Part shown: in pieces, positions 16,175 to 20,632 of the stretch
Layout: each line of letters begins with the position of its first letter
Numbering within the stretch: position 1 is the first letter of the stretch
Assembly: GCA_937888775.1 (NCBI GenBank)
Contig: CALAQT010000266.1
Location: forward strand, 1-20,632
Length of the DNA stretch: 20,632 nt
Direction of reading: 5' to 3'
From: an uncultured Actinomycetes bacterium
Lineage (GTDB): Bacteria > Actinomycetota > Thermoleophilia > Solirubrobacterales > Solirubrobacteraceae
Notes under the pieces: model-generated
Databases searched by the model: none
What the model was told of the DNA's origin: nothing
What the model saw: the letters and a program-made list of their open reading frames with translations, nothing else
Translations under genes and position numbers: made by a program

Positions 16175-16196
16175 CCGACAACCGAACAATTGTCGG
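16175..16196 (+). promoter_or_regulatory. Hairpin overlapping the ribosome binding region
   Basis: CCGACAA (16175-16181) can pair with TTGTCGG (16190-16196) around an 8-nt loop. The right arm merges into the G-run (GGGGGGGAAATAG) that acts as Shine-Dalgarno for the ATG at 16208. The fold could limit ribosome access. Confidence 0.4.
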
Positions 16197-16207
16197 GGGG
16201 GAAATAG

Positions 16208-16480
16208 ATGAAACGTATCGTGACGGTGATGGTGACGGTGATGGCAATGGCGATCCTGCCGGGTTCGGCGCTGGCCTTGAGTAGCTCGACTTGCCAGACG
16301 TACCACCCGCAGACTTGCAAGGTCGTGTCGACGACCACGACTGGGACGACCGCGACTGGGTCGGTGTTGGCAGGAACGTTGCCGTTCACCGGACTCGATG
16401 TTGCGCTTCTGCTCGCGGGTGGCGCTTTGCTGCTCGGCACGGGACTGGTCGTACGCCGGTTCTCGCGCCATCTCGACTGA
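16208..16480 (+). CDS. Tiny sortase-anchored (LPFTG) Thr-rich surface protein
   Basis: 90 residues. A signal peptide (about 1-24, MKRIVTVMVTVMAMAILPGSALA) is followed by an ectodomain of only about 33 residues with two Cys (29 and 37) and a Thr-rich run (STTTTGTTATGS, 41-52). The LPFTG motif (58-62), a hydrophobic span (64-82) and a basic tail (RRFSRHLD) form a complete cell-wall sorting signal. A class-A/E-type sortase would cleave between T and G and attach it to peptidoglycan; no sortase is in the window. Such a small ectodomain is unlikely to be an enzyme. The Thr run could be an O-glycosylation site. It has its own promoter region 178 bp after the ligase-like gene and a terminator after it. 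The signal-peptide DNA contains a perfect 12-bp tandem repeat (16220-16243). Confidence 0.88.
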   Translation: MKRIVTVMVTVMAMAILPGSALALSSSTCQTYHPQTCKVVSTTTTGTTATGSVLAGTLPFTGLDVALLLAGGALLLGTGLVVRRFSRHLD

Positions 16481-16496
16481 TTCAGCGTCTGTACCA

Positions 16497-16536
16497 GAGG
16501 CCGTCACGGGCGCACCGTGGCGGCCTCGTTTTGCTT
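16497..16536 (+). terminator. Rho-independent terminator after the LPFTG gene
   Basis: GAGGCCGTCACGG (16497-16509) pairs with CCGTGGCGGCCTC (16515-16527) across a 5-nt loop with one wobble, followed by GTTTTGCTT. It lies 16 bp after the stop codon and has the classic stem plus T-tract. Confidence 0.85.
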
Positions 16537-16543
16537 GAGGGGT

Positions 16544-16577
16544 CAGTCCATAAGCCCGTGCACGGGCTTATGGACTG
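16544..16577. repeat. 34-bp perfect palindrome between convergent genes
   Basis: CAGTCCATAAGCCCGTG (16544-16560) is followed directly by its exact reverse complement (16561-16577); the outer bases extend the match with one mismatch. It lies between the LPFTG terminator and the gatB stop. It may be the gatB-side transcription end or a recognition site; neither flank has a strong T-tract, although the right flank is AT-rich. Confidence 0.9.
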
Positions 16578-16613
16578 GCGCTTAACTTAAATAACGAGCC
16601 TCCGAGAGCGCGT

Positions 16614-18053
16614 TCAGCGGCCGAGCTGCTCGCGGATCAGATGGGTGATCTCCCGGCCGTCCGCCCTCCCCTTGGTCGCCTTCATCACGTAGCCGACGAG
16701 CGGGCCGATCGCCTTCATGTTGCCGCTCCGGACCCTGTCGGCGGCCTCCGGGTCCGCTGCCAGCGCGGCCGCGACGATTCCAGCGAGCCCCGAGTCCTCG
16801 CCGCTCAACGCTCCGAGGCCTTCGCGCTCGACGATCGTGCGCGGATTGCCTCCCTCCGCGACGAGCGTCGTCAACACGTCGCGCGCGGTGCCCCGGCTGA
16901 CCTCGTTGGCGCCCACCATCGTGACGAGTGTCGCGAGGCTCGCGGGTGTGACCTTCGATGCCGCGGGATCGGTGTCCGTCCCGATCCGCTCGACGAGCTG
17001 CTGAATCCAGTTCGCAAGCGCCACCGGATCGGGCTGCGAGCCGTCCGCTGCGAGCGTCGCCTCGTAGTAGTCCGCCAGGTCGGTCCTGAAGGCAAGCTCA
17101 CGGGCGCGCTCGGCCGGCAGTCCGAGGTCGAGCTCGAACCGCTCCGCGCGTGCGGCTGGCAGCTCGGGCAGTGCCGCTCGCGCGTCTTGACGCATCGCGG
17201 GGGTCGCGAGCAGCGGTACGAGGTCCGGCTCCGGGAAGTAGCGGTAGTCGTGCGCCTCCTCCTTGGAGCGCAGCGGGGTCAGCCGGCCAGTCGCGGGGTC
17301 GAAGTGGAGCGTCTCCTGGACGACCGCCTCGCCTGCTTCAAGCAGCGCCACCTGGCGGTCGATCTCGGCGCGAACCCCCTGCGCAAGGAAGCGGAACGAG
17401 TTCATGTTCTTCAGCTCGGTCTTGGTCCCGAGCTCGGACGCCCCGGCGGGCCGCACCGACACGTTCGCGTCACAGCGCAGCGACCCCTCCTCCATGTTCA
17501 CGTCGGAGACGCCGAGGACACGGAGGGTCGTGCGCAGCAAGTTCAGCCAATCGCGCGCCTGCTCGGCCGAACGCACGTCGGGCTCGGTGACGATCTCCAC
17601 CAGCGGCGTGCCGCCGCGGTTGAAGTCGACGACGCTGCGATCCGAGCCGTGGATCCGTCCGCTCTCGCCGATGTGGACGAGCTTCGCAGCGTCCTCCTCC
17701 AGGTGGACGCGATGGATCCGCACGTCGCCAAGCCGGCCACCGCGGCAAAGCGGCACGTCGTACTGGGAGATCTGGTAGCCCTTCGACAGGTCCGGGTAGA
17801 AGTAGTTCTTGCGGTGGAACAGCGAGCGCTCGGCGATCTCGCAGCCGAGCGCCAGCCCGATCATCAGCCCATAGTGGATCGCACGCTCGTTGATCACCGG
17901 CAGGGTCCCCGGCAGGCCGAGGCAGACCGGGCAGGTGTGGATGTTGGGCTGATCGCCGAACGAGAGCTCGCAACCACAGAACATCTTCGTGCTCGTTCTC
18001 AGCTGGACGTGGATCTCCAGCCCGATCACCGGCTCGTATGCCATACTGCTCAT
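16614..18053 (-). CDS. gatB: Aspartyl/glutamyl-tRNA(Asn/Gln) amidotransferase subunit B
   Basis: 479 residues from the ATG at 18053, which overlaps the gatA stop as ATGA (18050-18053) and has a strong GGGGGAGG ribosome binding site. Family signatures: [13 protein letters not shown] at the N-terminus, zinc-binding Cys pairs in MFCGC and [25 protein letters not shown] in the catalytic cradle, and the YqeY-like helical tail ending HLIREQLGR. GatB binds the misacylated Glu-tRNA(Gln) or Asp-tRNA(Asn), activates the side chain with ATP and receives ammonia from GatA. Length and motifs are complete, so it should be functional. It is last in the gatC-gatA-gatB operon. Confidence 0.97.
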   Translation of the reverse strand: MSSMAYEPVIGLEIHVQLRTSTKMFCGCELSFGDQPNIHTCPVCLGLPGTLPVINERAIHYGLMIGLALGCEIAERSLFHRKNYFYPDLSKGYQISQYDVPLCRGGRLGDVRIHRVHLEEDAAKLVHIGESGRIHGSDRSVVDFNRGGTPLVEIVTEPDVRSAEQARDWLNLLRTTLRVLGVSDVNMEEGSLRCDANVSVRPAGASELGTKTELKNMNSFRFLAQGVRAEIDRQVALLEAGEAVVQETLHFDPATGRLTPLRSKEEAHDYRYFPEPDLVPLLATPAMRQDARAALPELPAARAERFELDLGLPAERARELAFRTDLADYYEATLAADGSQPDPVALANWIQQLVERIGTDTDPAASKVTPASLATLVTMVGANEVSRGTARDVLTTLVAEGGNPRTIVEREGLGALSGEDSGLAGIVAAALAADPEAADRVRSGNMKAIGPLVGYVMKATKGRADGREITHLIREQLGR

Positions 18054-19489
18054 CCGCCTCCCCCACGCCGCGCGGGGCTGCCGTCGAAGCCGATCGCCTG
18101 CTCCAGCGCGAACGCCACGTCGAGCATGCGACTCTCGCTGAACGCCGGTCCGGCCAGCTGGAAGCCGACCGGCAGTCCTTCGCTGCACCCGGACGGGATC
18201 GAGATCGCCGGAATCCCGGCGAGCGGCATCGGCACCGTGCAGAAGTCATTGAGGTACATCGCCAGCGGATCGTCGGCCTTGGCACCGAGCTCGAACGCCG
18301 TCCACGGGCTCGTCGGCGTGACCACGAAGTCGAACCGCGCGAACGCCGCGCGAAAGTCCTCGGAGATCTTCGTGCGCACCTTCTGCGCGGTCCCGTAGTA
18401 GGCGTCGTAGTAACCGCTGGACAGGGCGTAGGTGCCGAGCATGATCCGGCGCTTGACCTCTGGCCCGAATCCGGCGGCTCGGGTGCGGCTGTACATCGAG
18501 ACTAGGTCGCCGTCGCCGCCGACGCGCAGCCCGTAACGCACCCCGTCGAAACGGGCGAGGTTGGCCGAGGCCTCGGCCGGGGCGATCAGGTAGTACGCGG
18601 ACAGTGCATGCGGCGCGTGCGGAAGCCGGCACGGCTCGACTGTCGCCCCGAGCCGCTCGGCGAGTGCGAGCGTCGCCTCGAAGCTGGTCCTGACCCCCGC
18701 GTCGACGCCGCCCTGCGAACCGGTCAGCTCCTCGGGAACCCCAAGACGGACGCCCTTCAGGTCCTCGCGGCTCGGCAGCGCAATCGGCTCAGGGAACTCG
18801 AGCGACGTCGAGTCGCGCGGATCCTTGCCGACCATGTGGCGCAGCAGCAGAGCGGCGTCGGTCACGTCGCGCGTCAGCGGCCCGGCCTGATCCAGCGATG
18901 ACGCGAACGCGATCATCCCGTAGCGCGAGCACGCCCCATATGTCGGCTTCAGGCCGACGATCCCACACAGCGCCGCCGGCTGGCGGATCGATCCGCCGGT
19001 GTCGGTGCCGATCGCCCAGGGCGCGAGGCCAGCGGCAACGGCGGCGGCGCTTCCGCCTGACGATCCGCCGGGAACACGATTGGTGTCCCACGGGTTACGA
19101 ACGGGACCGAAGCCCGAGTTCTCGTTGGAGGAGCCCATCGCGAACTCGTCCTGATTGGTCTTGGCGAGCAGCGGCGCGCCGGCGTCCGCGAGCTTCTGCA
19201 CGACCGTCGCCGTGTACGGGGGCCGGTAGCCCTCGAGGATCCGAGACCCCGCCTGGCTCGGCACCCCCTCGGTGCAGAACAGGTCCTTGACGGCCAGCGG
19301 AACGCCGCCGAGGGGAGCATCGCCACGCCCGCCGGTCGCCGGCGGCTCGTCCGCGACCCAGGTGAATGCGTTCAGCTCCTCAGCGGCGGCACGCTCGCGG
19401 TATGCCTCGAACAGCTCGTTCGCGTCGACCTCGCCCTTGCGGACGAGTGCTGCAGCCGCGGCGGCGGTGAGCTCCAGCAGGTCGGTCAT
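18050..19489 (-). CDS. gatA: Aspartyl/glutamyl-tRNA(Asn/Gln) amidotransferase subunit A
   Basis: 479 residues from the ATG at 19489 ([20 protein letters not shown]); the open frame extends upstream to 19579 but that part lies over the end of gatC. The amidase-signature triad is intact: K68 ([13 protein letters not shown]), cis-Ser S143 ([14 protein letters not shown]) and nucleophile S167 ([11 protein letters not shown]), at the spacing known from GatA of other bacteria. GatA hydrolyses glutamine and channels ammonia to GatB. It is placed 46 bp after gatC and overlaps gatB by four bases. The ribosome binding site is weak. Confidence 0.97.
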   Translation of the reverse strand: MTDLLELTAAAAAALVRKGEVDANELFEAYRERAAAEELNAFTWVADEPPATGGRGDAPLGGVPLAVKDLFCTEGVPSQAGSRILEGYRPPYTATVVQKLADAGAPLLAKTNQDEFAMGSSNENSGFGPVRNPWDTNRVPGGSSGGSAAAVAAGLAPWAIGTDTGGSIRQPAALCGIVGLKPTYGACSRYGMIAFASSLDQAGPLTRDVTDAALLLRHMVGKDPRDSTSLEFPEPIALPSREDLKGVRLGVPEELTGSQGGVDAGVRTSFEATLALAERLGATVEPCRLPHAPHALSAYYLIAPAEASANLARFDGVRYGLRVGGDGDLVSMYSRTRAAGFGPEVKRRIMLGTYALSSGYYDAYYGTAQKVRTKISEDFRAAFARFDFVVTPTSPWTAFELGAKADDPLAMYLNDFCTVPMPLAGIPAISIPSGCSEGLPVGFQLAGPAFSESRMLDVAFALEQAIGFDGSPARRGGGG

Positions 19490-19535
19490 CAAGCTGCTCG
19501 CGACTGAGCCGGGTCTCGCGGGACGCCGGTCGACT

Positions 19536-19832
19536 TCATCCGGCGGCCGCCGCGCCCGGGCTCGGAACGCCGAATCCACCCGCGACCGCCTCCGGGGCCG
19601 ATCTCAGCGCCACCTCGACTGGGAGCGACGGCTGTGGCTCGTCGGCGCGTAGGGCGTTGACGACATCGACGACGTGAGAGGTCGGAAGAACCCCGTCCAG
19701 GTCGAGCTCGCGGATCTTCTCGATGTGGTCGAGCACCTTCGAAAGCTCGGTGGCCATCCGGTCCACCTCCTCCTCGGTCAGCTCGAGACGGGCAAGGCGG
19801 GCGACGTGGTTGACCTGTTCGCGATCCAGCAT
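19536..19832 (-). CDS. gatC: Aspartyl/glutamyl-tRNA(Asn/Gln) amidotransferase subunit C
   Basis: 98 residues from the ATG at 19832, where the family-typical start [20 protein letters not shown] begins; the longer in-frame start at 19877 adds residues unlike the family and lies upstream of a likely promoter. The central segment ([19 protein letters not shown], then [18 protein letters not shown]) is typical of GatC, a small wrap-around subunit that stabilises the GatA-GatB interface. Length matches the family (about 95-100). First gene of the operon. Confidence 0.96.
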   Translation of the reverse strand: MLDREQVNHVARLARLELTEEEVDRMATELSKVLDHIEKIRELDLDGVLPTSHVVDVVNALRADEPQPSLPVEVALRSAPEAVAGGFGVPSPGAAAAG

Positions 19833-19845
19833 TCGCGTGATTCTA
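19833..19845 (-). promoter_or_regulatory. Putative leaderless promoter of gatCAB
   Basis: On the minus strand TAGAAT (19845-19840) is followed by seven bases and the gatC ATG at 19832, placing the transcription start at the start codon. No Shine-Dalgarno is present. The -35 region is not obvious. Confidence 0.5.
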
Positions 19846-19850
19846 AGCCG

Positions 19851-19920
19851 ACGGGACCGCTCAGCGCCCGCAGCCAACGGGACCGCTCAGCGCCTGCGTC
19901 GACCGGAGTGTCAGCGCCCG
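19851..19920. repeat. Imperfect 26-bp-period tandem repeat between the membrane-protein gene and gatC
   Basis: ACGGGACCGCTCAGCGCCYG occurs at 19851-19870 and 19877-19896, and a shorter copy (TCAGCGCCCG) at 19911-19920 covers the stop codon of the upstream minus-strand gene. Every unit carries the same TCA, a TGA stop on the minus strand, so the 3' end of that gene seems to have been duplicated. Confidence 0.65.
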
Positions 19921-20372
19921 CCAGCTGCGGTTCGCGGAAGCAGGCGCAGCGTCTCGATCCCGGCGGGCGCGTCCTTCGGCGAGATCCCGTCCTCTCGCAG
20001 CGAGAGGTATCCGCCGACCACGATCGCCGCAGAGAGCACGAAGCCGGCGTACGCGCCGGTCTTCGCTTCGATGACGCTGCTGGCGCCCGGTTGGTTCACC
20101 AGGACGCGGTAGATCAGTGCCAGCAGCAGCAGCACCGCCAGCACCGTCTCGATCACCGTGAAGCAGACGGGCAGCGCCGGCGCTTGCCGGGTCGACTGCA
20201 GCCACCAGACGACCAGGCCGACAAGCACCGTCAGCAGGAGCAGCCAGCGAAGGCCCTCCAACGAGTTCCAGGCGTAGAAGTTGGTGGGGCGCCCGAGGGA
20301 CGCCTCCGTCGGCGCGTACACCGACGTGTCCCCGTACCAGGGGAGCAGGAACATGCTCAGAAGCAGCGCCAC
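19911..20372 (-). CDS. Small multi-span membrane protein of unknown function, N-terminus uncertain
   Basis: 153 residues from the GTG at 20372. Four hydrophobic segments are visible: LLLSMFLLPWYG (1-13), WLLLLTVLVGLVVWWL (43-58), a third at about 69-91 and AGFVLSAAIVVGGYLSL (108-124). A Trp/Tyr-rich loop follows the first span. The function is not recognisable. The start is odd: the first span would be cut short, while in-frame codons before the GTG continue naturally (RGEWIIGGAS) behind a GAGAGGGGGGAG purine run at about 20405-20394, with no ATG/GTG/TTG there. The GTG at 20394 lies in another frame next to a six-base G run, so a frameshift, sequencing error or non-standard start is possible. 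It sits upstream of gatC in the same direction. Confidence 0.6.
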   Translation of the reverse strand: MALLLSMFLLPWYGDTSVYAPTEASLGRPTNFYAWNSLEGLRWLLLLTVLVGLVVWWLQSTRQAPALPVCFTVIETVLAVLLLLALIYRVLVNQPGASSVIEAKTGAYAGFVLSAAIVVGGYLSLREDGISPKDAPAGIETLRLLPRTAAGGR

Positions 20373-20632
20373 CGAAGCGCCGCCGATGATCCACTCCCCC
20401 CTCTCAACCTCGACACTTCGAATCGCACGCCCGCTGAGCTGATATTCCGCTATTGCACGCCCGCGGCGTTGCGCGCCTGCAGCGCGAAGAAGAGAGTGCG
20501 GCGGCGAGGACCACAGCGACGTAAGGGCTCGCTGGTCATCAACTGTGGGTTTGCGGTGCGTTATGTGAAGGGCTCTTGGCGGTGGTGTTGAATGATGTTG
20601 CGTGCCGGAGTCGGAGAGATTGTCGGAGGTGC
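20373..20632. other. Right-edge region without a confident gene
   Basis: About 260 bp. It holds a possible 29-codon minus-strand reading (MTSEPLRRCGPRRRTLFFAL..., about 20450-20539), and a 10-bp direct repeat GCACGCCCGC at 20425-20434 and 20455-20464. No homology is recognised and no RNA fold was seen. Confidence 0.3.

Noticed and set aside
16641..18398. 585-residue plus-strand open frame
   Set aside because: It lies antisense to gatB and gatA, which have complete family motifs; composition is of a shadow frame.
20439..20632. Plus-strand reading to 20591 as a gene end
   Set aside because: It continues antisense through the membrane protein and gatC; no family resemblance in its tail.

Overview
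The window reads as chromosome from a high-GC, Gram-positive actinobacterium, most likely a deep-branching one (Thermoleophilia/Solirubrobacterales-like). The evidence is uniform GC-rich coding with GTG/TTG starts, a gatCAB operon, an LPXTG-type surface protein, leaderless-looking promoters and an actinobacterial-style c-di-AMP (ydaO) riboswitch. The lineage is an inference from gene style; no rRNA or tRNA gene is visible.

Left part (1-8610): the C-terminal end of an unidentified protein enters from the left edge. Next come a secreted right-handed beta-helix glycan-active protein (minus) and a GT4-type glycosyltransferase (plus), abutting head to head. A secreted GH26-like glycoside hydrolase and a secreted peptidoglycan-binding/M23-like protein follow, as a translationally coupled minus-strand pair. 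Behind their start lies a clear c-di-AMP riboswitch. A roughly 680-bp stretch with a probable transposase remnant separates this pair from a second, divergently oriented GH26-like enzyme with a (TPTTTT)n linker. An FkbM-type methyltransferase follows.

Centre (8644-16480): an exopolysaccharide assembly cluster. Four minus-strand genes overlap by four bases each: GT2 glycosyltransferase, GT4 glycosyltransferase, O-antigen-polymerase/ligase-like membrane protein, then Wzz/BY-kinase-like chain-length regulator. A second, larger O-antigen-ligase-like protein with a C-terminal TPR region is transcribed divergently. It is followed by a tiny Thr-rich protein with an LPFTG sortase motif, a terminator and a 34-bp perfect palindrome.

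Right part (16614-20372): the housekeeping gatC-gatA-gatB operon (minus), preceded by a small multi-span membrane protein whose N-terminus is unclear.

Taken together, the accessory part looks like a surface-polysaccharide system with enzymes to build the glycan (GT2, two GT4, FkbM methyltransferase), polymerise or ligate it (two Wzy/WaaL-like proteins, Wzz-like kinase) and cut it (two GH26-like enzymes, beta-helix protein). The most striking element is the c-di-AMP riboswitch placed in front of a joint M23-like + GH26 operon. It would tie a polysaccharide-cleaving enzyme to the second messenger that controls cell-wall and osmotic homeostasis.
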